Part shown: in pieces, positions 14,886-23,059 of the stretch
How the letters are laid out: the number at the start of each line of letters is the position of its first letter
Position numbering within the stretch: position 1 is the first letter of the stretch
IMG/VR virus record: IMGVR_UViG_3300009104_000069
Coordinates: 1-33,544 of that record
Origin: a virus
Length of the DNA stretch: 33,544 bases
Strand: one strand, 5' to 3'
Made by a program: the position numbers and the translations under genes
Notes under the pieces: generated by a model
Told to the model about the DNA's origin: nothing
Seen by the model: the letters and a program-made list of their open reading frames with translations, nothing else
The model's database searches: none

Positions 14886-16349
14886 ATGGCTTTTACATTG
14901 AAAGAACTCCGACAGCGGCTGAGATTACGGCTGGGCGATCCTGGCGGTAATTTTATTAGCACCAGCGCCACCTATACCGACGCCAGCAACCCTATCGACG
15001 AAGAAGCCATGATCATCAACGACTCGGCCCGCCAGGTGGCGGCTGATTTGTATCGTAACGGCGTTTCGTTGCTGACTGGCCGTCAAGAGTTGGCTTTAGA
15101 ACCCAACCAAACCGAATATGCTTTGCCCGCCGATACGCTGGGCGTGCAAGAAGTTTTTTGGAACACCAGTAATATCAGGCACGAAGTCGAGCAACGCCCG
15201 TTACAGAGTTTTCAGGATATTGATCGTACCGGATCTCGGCCCGAAAAGTTCGATGTTTGGGGCCAAACGGCTGAAGTGGTGGCCACCACTTACGCTACCG
15301 CTGACACTTATATCGGTGATAGCACCTATGCCGATCATACGGTCAAGATCGGCAACTATTACAACGAACGGGGCGAAGCCAAATCAACCGATTACAGCGC
15401 CATCAAAACCGGCGATATTTTGCATAACCTGGACGACGATTCTGAAGCCGTTATCACCAATGTGGCCACCGATACGGCCACACCAAACAATTATTACCTG
15501 ACAGCCAAGCTGACTGGCGGCCAAGCCAATTTCACCCGTTACGGTGATCGTGTCCAGATCGAACGGGCCGATAAAACCTTGCCGCTACTCCATATCTGGC
15601 CTACCGTCGAACGCTCCGAACTGGTGGAAGTGGTTCAAACCGGCGTGGTATCGGATTTCTTGAATAACGATGTTTTTGTCAGTGTTCGTAACTCTAATCG
15701 GGCCACAACTACCATCCCAGCCGTCAAGGGCGGCGGCACTCTAACCGATCTAGCCCCGTTTTATCTCTACGGCGTGAGACTGACAGGCGGTTCACCCGAC
15801 GGCAGACGCAGCATCCTGGGCATCGATGAACTCACCAATTCGGGTAACTGGACCGCTACCGTCAAAGATGTTGCCAGCCAATACTTTATCAGAGAATCCA
15901 GCGATAGCGTGATCATCAAACCCAACCAGCCGGTTTATATCTCTGATCGGGGCGGCGAATCGTCGGACGCCAATTCTAGCATCTATGAGTTCGCCTTTTC
16001 TAGCGGTGATCCGAGCTTCACCGATTGCACTTACGAGATTTTAAGACTCAAACATAACGAGCGTTTACAGGTTTATTACGCCCGTTACCCTACCGAACTG
16101 GCCGAGCCAGGCGACGCCAACGACGCCCAACCGCAACTAGAATTACCCGAAATCGCTTTAGAGGCCATGATGTGTTATGCCGAGTACCTTTGTTATCTGA
16201 AGGCCGAAGGCGGGCGCAATAACCTATCCTCGCAAGCCTACGCGCTATATGAACTGCAATTACAAAAGATTCAGAAATTCCAGCGCACCCGTAACATTCG
16301 CGGCAGCCGACAAGTGCGAAATGTGATGTATGGAGTTGGTTCCTTTTGA
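14886..16349 (+). CDS. Probable head-tail adaptor / neck protein
   Basis: The 487-residue product begins AFTLKELRQRLRLRLGDPGG and continues DEEAMIINDSARQVAADLYRN, then QELALEPNQTEYALPADTLGVQEVFW. It ends with helices (LPEIALEAMMCYAEYLCYLKAEGG, quoted in part) like those of podovirus gp4-type adaptors. The central 250 residues are beta-rich and look like an insertion relative to short adaptors. It sits just after the coat gene, as adaptors do in P22-like genomes. No ribosome site precedes the ATG; the upstream bases are very AT-rich (ATATAGATATAAAAATT). The last bases overlap the next start. Confidence 0.6.
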   Translation: MAFTLKELRQRLRLRLGDPGGNFISTSATYTDASNPIDEEAMIINDSARQVAADLYRNGVSLLTGRQELALEPNQTEYALPADTLGVQEVFWNTSNIRHEVEQRPLQSFQDIDRTGSRPEKFDVWGQTAEVVATTYATADTYIGDSTYADHTVKIGNYYNERGEAKSTDYSAIKTGDILHNLDDDSEAVITNVATDTATPNNYYLTAKLTGGQANFTRYGDRVQIERADKTLPLLHIWPTVERSELVEVVQTGVVSDFLNNDVFVSVRNSNRATTTIPAVKGGGTLTDLAPFYLYGVRLTGGSPDGRRSILGIDELTNSGNWTATVKDVASQYFIRESSDSVIIKPNQPVYISDRGGESSDANSSIYEFAFSSGDPSFTDCTYEILRLKHNERLQVYYARYPTELAEPGDANDAQPQLELPEIALEAMMCYAEYLCYLKAEGGRNNLSSQAYALYELQLQKIQKFQRTRNIRGSRQVRNVMYGVGSF

Positions 16350-17443
16350 GTCGCTGGCAACGAGTCCCGTCTGTTGATAAGCCTGATTTTCGCTCACCGG
16401 TAGATCGTGAAGTGTTGCTGTCGTCAGGGGTAACTATCACTGATGGCGTAGACGGCAAGCTCAACCGAGCCGAAGCCGAAACCTCATTAGCTTCAGGTGT
16501 TACCGTTACTGACACTGTAACCGCTAGCCGTGATGTAGTGATTGGCGGTGTTTCAGCCCCAATAGCCGCCGGTGTAACTGTCAGCGACGCCGTTACTGGT
16601 GTCCATAACAGTAGCGAAACCAACCGAGAAGCGTCATTGGCCTCAGGGGTTACCGTTACCGATACCGTATCTGGCAGTAAAAAAGGGCCGATTGAAGCCA
16701 GAGAAACGGCCTTGGCCTCAGGTGTAACCGTTACTGATGCTGTGGCTGCTGTCCATAACAGCAGCGAATCTAACCGAGAAACCGAATTGGCTTCAGGTGT
16801 TACCGTCAGCGATGACGTCAGTGGTGTCCACGAATCAGTTATCGCCAATCAAGAAACGTCATTGGCGTCAGGTGTTACGGTTACTGATGCCGTCAGTGCC
16901 GCCAAACGGGGCGTTGATCTGGCTAGCGAAACGGCTTTAGCTTCAGGGGTAACGGTTACTGACACCGTGTCAGGCGTGCATCAATCGACTGAAAGCAATA
17001 GAGAAACGGCCTTGGCCTCAGGTGTTACGGTTACTGATGCCGTCAGTGCCGTCCATGATGCCACCACTAACAACAGGGCGACGTCAGTGGCGTCAGGTGT
17101 AACCGTTAGCGACACCATCAGTTCGACAGTGGAAAGCATCCAAATCAATCGAGAAACGGCTTTAGCCTCAGGCCTAACCGTTACTGATACTGTGTCGGGT
17201 GTGCATCAATCGACTGCCGTCAACCGAGAAACCGATTTAGCTTCAGGGGTTACGGTTAGTGATGACGTCAGTGGCGTCCATCGACAGAAAAGCGATGTTT
17301 TGACGTCCAATTACCTGACTTTCGGGCTGAACTGGCATGATTCAGTAGTGCCATCCTCGCCCAGCCAAAGCGGGCGTGTAACCGCCGACTATATTAGTTT
17401 CGGCCTTAACTGGAGTGATAATGTCGTCAGTCGTGCAGCTTAA
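16346..17443 (+). CDS. Tandem-repeat virion protein (12 GVTVTD repeats)
   Basis: The TTG start at 16346 overlaps the previous stop, and GGAG lies 10 bases upstream. The 365-residue product is built mainly of about 12 repeats of about 25 residues with consensus LASGVTVTDTVSGVHxSxExNRET (residues 23-313). It ends with two copies of a different motif, YLTFGLNWHDSVV and YISFGLNWSDNVV. The regular spacing of the hydrophobic GVTVTD strand with a polar turn and helix suggests a solenoid or filament, such as a fibrous tail or head decoration. It is low in Cys, Met and aromatics. Function is inferred from position among tail genes. I do not recognise a named family. Confidence 0.7.
   Translation: MSRWQRVPSVDKPDFRSPVDREVLLSSGVTITDGVDGKLNRAEAETSLASGVTVTDTVTASRDVVIGGVSAPIAAGVTVSDAVTGVHNSSETNREASLASGVTVTDTVSGSKKGPIEARETALASGVTVTDAVAAVHNSSESNRETELASGVTVSDDVSGVHESVIANQETSLASGVTVTDAVSAAKRGVDLASETALASGVTVTDTVSGVHQSTESNRETALASGVTVTDAVSAVHDATTNNRATSVASGVTVSDTISSTVESIQINRETALASGLTVTDTVSGVHQSTAVNRETDLASGVTVSDDVSGVHRQKSDVLTSNYLTFGLNWHDSVVPSSPSQSGRVTADYISFGLNWSDNVVSRAA
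16412..17284 (+). repeat. Coding tandem repeats of about 75 bp (12 units)
   Basis: The core GCTTCAGGTGTTACCGTTAC and close variants recur about every 75 bases, which accounts for the repeat protein. Neighbouring units differ in the polar half, but some pairs are nearly identical (for example around 16858-16880 and 17008-17045). This suggests repeated unequal exchange or conversion, so copy number may vary. Confidence 0.85.
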
Positions 17444-18239
17444 AGGCCAAGCCTTAATTTATGTCAATGGCCAGTTACGGCAACAGATCGAGAACACCAT
17501 CGATAATGCGGTTCTGGCCTCGATGTTGGCCAAGATTTGTGATGATGGTACCGATTACCCTGATATTTATGTACCTCAATATGTGATCGCCAGCGCCGAC
17601 AACAACAAAACCAGCAGCACCAGCAGTTCGGCCATCGATCTTCGTGGTTTGTCGGGGTCCGGTTCAGCCGTAACGCTGACTTTTGAGGCTCAAGACTTGA
17701 GTTTCGGTACCTTCGACGGCACTACCAATATCAATAAAGTCTATCTGGCCAGCCAATCCCACTTCTTAGCCACCGCTGAAGGCGGCGAGATCGGTTCTCA
17801 CCCATCGTTCAGCAGTAGCGATTATGTTTCTGTCGAATACAAATTGATATTAACCGGCCACAGCGTCGGCCTGGATTGGCTAGAAAAGATTGGGCGGGTA
17901 CTGCAAGGCAACCCCGCCACTGGTGGCACCGGCCTGTATGTGGCGGATAACGATCAGTTTATTACTGTCAATTTCGCCCATCTGATCGCTGGTGGGGCTG
18001 GAACTGTCAAAACTACTTATTTCGATCTCAAAGTTAGTGCCAACAGCAACCTGATAACCGAAGCCACCGAAGTCGAGTTCGATTCTGTCAGCAGCGGCAG
18101 CACACCAGATTCGTTCTTGTCCTATTCCAACGACGGTTCAGCATCATTAAGCGTTTTTCAGGCCGATGTAACTGGGATCAGCGACTTTGTAACTACCAAT
18201 ACTGTGTTAGTGCCGTTCCAAATCGAAATGAGCCAATAA
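17421..18239 (+). CDS. Virion-associated protein, paralogue A (272 aa)
   Basis: ATG 17421 has GGAG 5 bases upstream and is preferred to the in-frame GTG at 17415. It overlaps the end of the repeat gene in another frame. The start (VQLKGQALIYVNGQLRQQIENTI, quoted in part) is followed by DGTDYPDIYVPQYVIASADNN and a beta-rich body, then DYVSVEYKLILTGHSVGLDW. It aligns by eye with the next gene product over its whole length (NTIDNAVLASMLAKI against NTIDSGLYTQLASGI; IYVPQYVIAS against LYVPEQLKVT). It is probably a tail or fibre-base component. The family is not recognised. Confidence 0.7.
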   Translation: MSSVVQLKGQALIYVNGQLRQQIENTIDNAVLASMLAKICDDGTDYPDIYVPQYVIASADNNKTSSTSSSAIDLRGLSGSGSAVTLTFEAQDLSFGTFDGTTNINKVYLASQSHFLATAEGGEIGSHPSFSSSDYVSVEYKLILTGHSVGLDWLEKIGRVLQGNPATGGTGLYVADNDQFITVNFAHLIAGGAGTVKTTYFDLKVSANSNLITEATEVEFDSVSSGSTPDSFLSYSNDGSASLSVFQADVTGISDFVTTNTVLVPFQIEMSQ

Positions 18240-18248
18240 GGGGGCCAT

Positions 18249-19220
18249 ATGAGCCAAAAAATACTCGATCAACTAAAAGAACACCATCGTCAGCCCGACA
18301 GTCTGCAAGGGATGGGCGTGTCAGGCATGGTGCATATCCATATCAAAAAAGCCAACGGCTCTAGCGTTAAATACTCGATTCGTAACACCATCGATAGCGG
18401 CCTTTACACCCAACTAGCCAGCGGGATCGCTAGCGGTACGCACTCTTATAGTAGCTTATATGTGCCAGAACAGCTAAAGGTAACCCTCTCAGGCGCTCAG
18501 AACCAGACATTCACTACCAGTTCAACGGTGGAGCTAGAAAAAACTAAAGGCGATTGGTACTTGAACTACAAGATCAAAGACGCCGTTTTCACTGACGCTA
18601 CCGGCACTAGCCCCAACTGTTACCCTTCAACTATCGAACTGAAAGACGTTAGCGGCGGCCAGCAGATCGCTTACGCCACCGATCGGAACGGCGGCGGCAC
18701 TGGTACCACTTACGACGATTTCACCTGGACCCAATCGGGCGGGGCTGACGCTACCATCGACGCTAACGACGAAGTTGACATCACTTATACCCTAAATTTC
18801 GCTTTCGCTGACGGTAACGCTGTCCATGACACCGACAAAGGTAACTCGTTCAAACAAGCTGTGCTGGACAGGGTTCAGCAAGGGGGTGATGATCACAAGA
18901 TCAATATCCAGCAGTTCACTTTATTGGGCGGTGTTACCACTACTAACGCCATTACCAATCACACCGATTTAGTTTCGGCTACTAAACCATTAACGATAGT
19001 AAGCACCGGCGCTTATGCCAACCGGCAAATTGAAGGGCTAGTCAGTTTTAGTGGTGTGTCCAGTGTGCCAACCGGCCTAGCGGCCCGCACACCGGACGGA
19101 AAAGAAGCCTCGCGCCACCAATTCGCATTAAGCAGTTTCGTCAACGGCGATAACGTCAGCATCAACAAATATACCTATTACGTCCTTCAGCCTGGTGAAA
19201 CTTCTTCGGGGGCTACTTAA
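18249..19220 (+). CDS. Virion-associated protein, paralogue B (323 aa)
   Basis: GGGGGCC lies before the ATG, only nine bases after paralogue A ends. The N-terminal part (MVHIHIKKANGSSVKYSIR, then NTIDSGLYTQLASGI, SSLYVPEQLKV) repeats the layout of the previous protein, followed by a beta-rich middle. DEVDITYTLNFAFADGNAV and AVLDRVQQGG correspond to the DYVSVEYKLILTG and KIGRVLQGN parts of paralogue A. A C-terminal extension of about 60 residues is unique. The pair probably arose by duplication and may form a hetero-oligomer in the tail. Function unknown. Confidence 0.7.
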   Translation: MSQKILDQLKEHHRQPDSLQGMGVSGMVHIHIKKANGSSVKYSIRNTIDSGLYTQLASGIASGTHSYSSLYVPEQLKVTLSGAQNQTFTTSSTVELEKTKGDWYLNYKIKDAVFTDATGTSPNCYPSTIELKDVSGGQQIAYATDRNGGGTGTTYDDFTWTQSGGADATIDANDEVDITYTLNFAFADGNAVHDTDKGNSFKQAVLDRVQQGGDDHKINIQQFTLLGGVTTTNAITNHTDLVSATKPLTIVSTGAYANRQIEGLVSFSGVSSVPTGLAARTPDGKEASRHQFALSSFVNGDNVSINKYTYYVLQPGETSSGAT

Positions 19221-21130
19221 TGAAAAAAACTTATAGCCTGACTGATTTCAATCAAGGCATCAACCAGTTGAACGCTGACGGTGCTTATAACATGGCTAAC
19301 CTGGACCTAGCGGCTGACGGTTCGCTAAATACTCGGTACGGTTACATCGATAGCGATACCTTACCAGACAGTAACGTTTATCGTCAGGTTTTCTTTGCTG
19401 GTAGCAAGATGTTTGTCCAGCACAGCACCGGACTGCTATACAAAACAGCCTCCAACACGTTCGCCGCTGTAACTGATAGTACGGGGCTGGCCTCTTCTAA
19501 CTTCAGCGCCAAGTTCCATGTAATTGAAGCTAACCGGCAACGAACATTCTTAGCGAACGGCGATTGCCAAATCTGGCTCGATACGGCGGCGGCTACTATT
19601 TATAAATGGGGCATCGACGCGCCCGCCCTAGCCGATTTCTCGTTCGATCTTGAACCCTTTACCCCAGTAACCAGCAATACCGGCGGCGGGGCTTATACCG
19701 GCGTTACTAATTACGGTATCCAGGAAGGCCGGTACGGGTACGCTTTCAGCTTTGAAGGCGCTTACGGCCAGACTAGCCCGCTATCGACTCGGACAGTGGT
19801 TCACTTTGGCCCTAATCAGGCCACCGCTTACATCCGTTGGCATGGCACTGAATCGGCTTTGGACGCCCAGATCACGCATTGGACGATCTGGCGTACCGAG
19901 AAAACTACGCTGGGCGATGCGGCTGGCTACGAACAAGCCTTAGCGATGGAATCGCCACTGTTCAAAGTCAACACTTTCACCCGCAGCCAACTAAGCGCAG
20001 CCATCCAGGACAGTCAAACAGCGAGAGGCTTGGCCCCAACATCCAAAATCCTTGACGGGGCCGAAAAACCGCCCGCCGACTTGGATCGTATCACCTTGTA
20101 TGCGGGCCGAATATGGGGCAGTCAGCGCGGTGATGACGCTACTTTCACCAATAGCCGAGACTTATTATCGTTTTCGGCTTTGGATGATAGCGGTGCGCCT
20201 TTGTATGACATTTTCCCTGGCGCTAGCGCCCCGATCCCGCACCAAATCCGAGTCAGAGAAGAAGTCGAAGGCATCTCGGCTAGTCGTAACTATCTGGCCG
20301 TTTTTGGTAAGAGTTCTACCACTTTAGGACGTGGCCAAGGGCTGATCTCTGGACTGTATCAGTTGCAGTTGCCCAAGACTGATCTGGATTTCTCGCAATA
20401 TATCGAGGCTATCGGTTCACAAGAACATTGCCACTGCGAAAGTAACGGCAATATCTATTTTTATAGTCCTTATGATAGGCGCGTTTATCGGATCGACACC
20501 GAAGGCGGGCTGATATGGATCAGCCAAGGCGTCCAAGACAGTTTAGACGCTATCGATAGCAGCAATATCACCCAAGTTTTTGCGGCTAAAGGCAAAGTCT
20601 ATCTAGCTTATCGAGCTTCGGGCCAGTCCGACTTATACGTTTACGACGAATTTCGTAACGTTTGGGTTCGATACGATCTCGGTACCAGTGCCAACGCCAG
20701 CGATTTCACCTTCTGCCGCGACGTGGCGACAGGTAATAACCTGATCAGCCATTCCATTTACGGCCTACGCTTGGCCGATAGCCCCGAATCTGATTCAGTT
20801 ATGCGGATGTTCGACACCGACATCAGCCAGGACAGGGGTAACGCTATTGGCAACGAATACCAAACTAACGAATTTGTGTTCGCTAAACCGACTCGGCTGG
20901 ACCAAATCCGTGTCGGGCTGGACACCGCTTCTGATGTGGCTTTCCAAGTCGATGTTGATGGCGCGGCCTTAGAAGTCCCAACCCCGTTTAGCGGCACCAC
21001 GCACAACCTCAATCCCAACAACAATTATTCAGTCAAGTTGTTCGCACGCGGCAACAGGTTCAAAGTCAAGTTTCGCGTCGTCGGTTCCAAAACAGTCAGA
21101 TATTTTGAAGTCCAATTCAGGGGGCAATAA
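19220..21130 (+). CDS. Probable tail hub / DNA-stabilisation protein (beta-propeller-like)
   Basis: This 636-residue protein begins YSLTDFNQGINQLNADGAYNM, as many podovirus proteins of the P22 gp10 class do: each opens with a line listing values along the genome of a template. Repeated blade-like motifs follow (VYRQVFFAGSKMFVQHSTG, RTFLANGDCQIWLD, DRITLYAGRIWGSQRGDD, GNIYFYSPYDRRVYRID, QSDLYVYDEFRNVWVRYD). These resemble a six- to seven-bladed beta-propeller. A final domain (PTRLDQIRVGLDT, then FKVKFRVVGSKTVRYFEVQ) closes it. In this class the protein plugs or extends the neck and holds packaged DNA. The start overlaps the previous stop (TAATG). Confidence 0.65.
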   Translation: MKKTYSLTDFNQGINQLNADGAYNMANLDLAADGSLNTRYGYIDSDTLPDSNVYRQVFFAGSKMFVQHSTGLLYKTASNTFAAVTDSTGLASSNFSAKFHVIEANRQRTFLANGDCQIWLDTAAATIYKWGIDAPALADFSFDLEPFTPVTSNTGGGAYTGVTNYGIQEGRYGYAFSFEGAYGQTSPLSTRTVVHFGPNQATAYIRWHGTESALDAQITHWTIWRTEKTTLGDAAGYEQALAMESPLFKVNTFTRSQLSAAIQDSQTARGLAPTSKILDGAEKPPADLDRITLYAGRIWGSQRGDDATFTNSRDLLSFSALDDSGAPLYDIFPGASAPIPHQIRVREEVEGISASRNYLAVFGKSSTTLGRGQGLISGLYQLQLPKTDLDFSQYIEAIGSQEHCHCESNGNIYFYSPYDRRVYRIDTEGGLIWISQGVQDSLDAIDSSNITQVFAAKGKVYLAYRASGQSDLYVYDEFRNVWVRYDLGTSANASDFTFCRDVATGNNLISHSIYGLRLADSPESDSVMRMFDTDISQDRGNAIGNEYQTNEFVFAKPTRLDQIRVGLDTASDVAFQVDVDGAALEVPTPFSGTTHNLNPNNNYSVKLFARGNRFKVKFRVVGSKTVRYFEVQFRGQ

Positions 21131-21702
21131 TGGCAAACGAATACGAAAGCAAAAAGAAATGGTGGACGGATAACGAAGGGAAATTCGCTTTAGGTGAAGC
21201 CCTATCCTTTGGCCTGTGGCCAGATCAGCCCGACGTCAACGAAATGGCTTTCAACCAGCGCAAAGCCTTTGAAGGATTAGCCCAACAGTATCGGGGCGAC
21301 GCTATGCAAGGAGCTAGCGCTATCGGCCAGATGGTAGGCCAAGGCTTAAACCGGCGCGGCTTAGGCGATAGCCCGTTAGGTGCTGGCATCACGGCCCAAT
21401 CTCAAACCCAAGCCTTACAAAAAGCGTTAGGCGAACTTAACCAGATGCGGGGGCAGATGGAGATGGGGATCCAAGATCGGAAATGGCAGCAAGAAATGAT
21501 GGAATATCAGACGCAAATGGCCATGCTGCAAGAACTGATCGGCATCCTCGGCAGTGTCGGCGGCGCTTATTTAGGTGGGTTAGGTACACCGGCCTCGACT
21601 TTGCCCGCTTTGACTTCTTCTTCTTCTCCTAGCGCACTCGCCCAACTGAATACAGGGTATGGGCCTAATTGGATGCAAGCCAACCCCACCACTACGAGGT
21701 AA
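21130..21702 (+). CDS. Probable internal virion / ejection protein (190 aa)
   Basis: The start overlaps the previous stop (TAATG). The product is rich in Gln, Met, Ala and Gly: QYRGDAMQGASAIGQMVGQG, then a long Gln-rich helix (ALQKALGELNQMRGQMEMG, WQQEMMEYQTQMAMLQELI), then the hydrophobic glycine-rich ILGSVGGAYLGGLG and a low-complexity tail. This composition (amphipathic helix plus a membrane-seeking glycine segment) is typical of small ejection proteins such as P22 gp7, and it precedes the larger internal proteins. The assignment is by composition and place only. Confidence 0.55.
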   Translation: MANEYESKKKWWTDNEGKFALGEALSFGLWPDQPDVNEMAFNQRKAFEGLAQQYRGDAMQGASAIGQMVGQGLNRRGLGDSPLGAGITAQSQTQALQKALGELNQMRGQMEMGIQDRKWQQEMMEYQTQMAMLQELIGILGSVGGAYLGGLGTPASTLPALTSSSSPSALAQLNTGYGPNWMQANPTTTR

Positions 21703-21709
21703 TAAAATC

Positions 21710-23059
21710 ATGGCCAAAACAGGACTAATGTTAGCCACCGGCTTATCAAAAGCGGTGGACTCGTTTTTCAAAGCCCGCGAACTGCGCGATTTAAAAGCCC
21801 AAAAAACGGCGCTAGATAATGTCAAGTACATGATCCAGTTACAGAACCTGGAGAACGCCAAATTGACAGGCCGAGGCCGTCAACAAGTTATTAGCCAGAA
21901 CCAGGAACTGTTTGGGCCAGAACTAACCAGAAAGCAGCAAGACGCTAAGGCCGCAGCGTCGGCGGCTCGTATAGCCGATGATCAAGCATACTTTTCAGGC
22001 CAACAAAAAGGGCTTGTGGAGGCTGGCTCGGCTGAAGATGCTTCAATTTATGATCAGTTGGTACGCCAGTCTATCCTTACAGGCCGTTCACCAACAGGGC
22101 CGATGCTAGAAAATCTACCCCAAACATCCCAATTTAAACAGTCGGGTAAAGACTTACAGCTATCAGAAGAGAAGTTGCTAACTGAACAGAAAAATCGAGA
22201 ACTAATCGAGGCCAGAAAAGAAAATGAAAATTACAAGTTGCAAGCCAACCAAGAAACCAGCCTACCGATTGGCCAACCCATTTTCGATCAGTACTTCCCG
22301 TTAGCCACCGCTACCATAGCGGGCGAACCTGGACAGATCAATGTTTACAAGAAATCGATTCGCGACGCCTTAGGCCAAGGCAACACCGCCGAAGCTCAAT
22401 CGGCGTTCAAGCTAGCCACGCTGTCAGGACTATCGCCGACTGAACGCGGCAAAATCCGCGAGATGGAAATAGCTGATCAGGCGGCTGAAAAGATTCAAGG
22501 CGAGCTACAACAGTATTACCAACTTGGCGGCGACACTAACGTTTTCGAGGCTTTCAAGCAAGAATTGACAGAAGGCAGAATCGGCCAGATTTTTGACGAT
22601 ATGGCTAAAGAGCAACAAAACCCAGCTTTGCAAAGACTCACACTGAGTATCAAGGCCGAGTTTTTTAAGTTTCGGCAATCAGTGTCAGGCGCAGCCTTCT
22701 CGGATCAAGAAACGGCTGATTATTTCAGCTTATGGCCTCAGGCGGGCAAGTCCCAAGCAGTCAATCAAGGCCGAATTAACTCGATGGTAGAACGAAACGG
22801 CCTGAAAGTGGCTAACGCGTATATGGGCGCGATTGGCGCACCGGATTTAACCACCACTGAACAACTGATCGGCCCTATCTACCGCTACAATGTTAGCCAA
22901 GTCTCGACAACGAAACTCACGGACAAAGAGAGAGCCGGACTAAAATCGTCTTGGGACAAAACCCCAGCCCCAGCCATGAGCGCCCAAGACGAAAAGGATA
23001 GGCAGATGGGCCAGGCTTTTAGACTGTTGCAAGAAGAGGCAGAAAAAAGGAACCAATAA
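21710..23059 (+). CDS. Probable internal virion / ejection protein (449 aa)
   Basis: ATG 21710 has GAGG 10 bases upstream. An earlier in-frame ATG (21659) lies inside the previous gene and is not preferred. The product is almost entirely helical and polar, with many Gln and Ala, one mildly hydrophobic N-terminal segment (GLMLATGLSKAVDSFF), and several coiled-coil stretches (LSEEKLLTEQKNRELIEAR). There is no enzymatic motif. The order of small, medium, then giant internal proteins at the end of the virion operon matches the ejection proteins of short-tailed phages. Confidence 0.6.
   Translation: MAKTGLMLATGLSKAVDSFFKARELRDLKAQKTALDNVKYMIQLQNLENAKLTGRGRQQVISQNQELFGPELTRKQQDAKAAASAARIADDQAYFSGQQKGLVEAGSAEDASIYDQLVRQSILTGRSPTGPMLENLPQTSQFKQSGKDLQLSEEKLLTEQKNRELIEARKENENYKLQANQETSLPIGQPIFDQYFPLATATIAGEPGQINVYKKSIRDALGQGNTAEAQSAFKLATLSGLSPTERGKIREMEIADQAAEKIQGELQQYYQLGGDTNVFEAFKQELTEGRIGQIFDDMAKEQQNPALQRLTLSIKAEFFKFRQSVSGAAFSDQETADYFSLWPQAGKSQAVNQGRINSMVERNGLKVANAYMGAIGAPDLTTTEQLIGPIYRYNVSQVSTTKLTDKERAGLKSSWDKTPAPAMSAQDEKDRQMGQAFRLLQEEAEKRNQ

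Noticed and set aside
16090-16848. 252-codon minus-strand frame
   Set aside because: It is the antisense of the repeat gene and the adaptor end; its open length comes from the repeated codon pattern, and it has no ribosome site.
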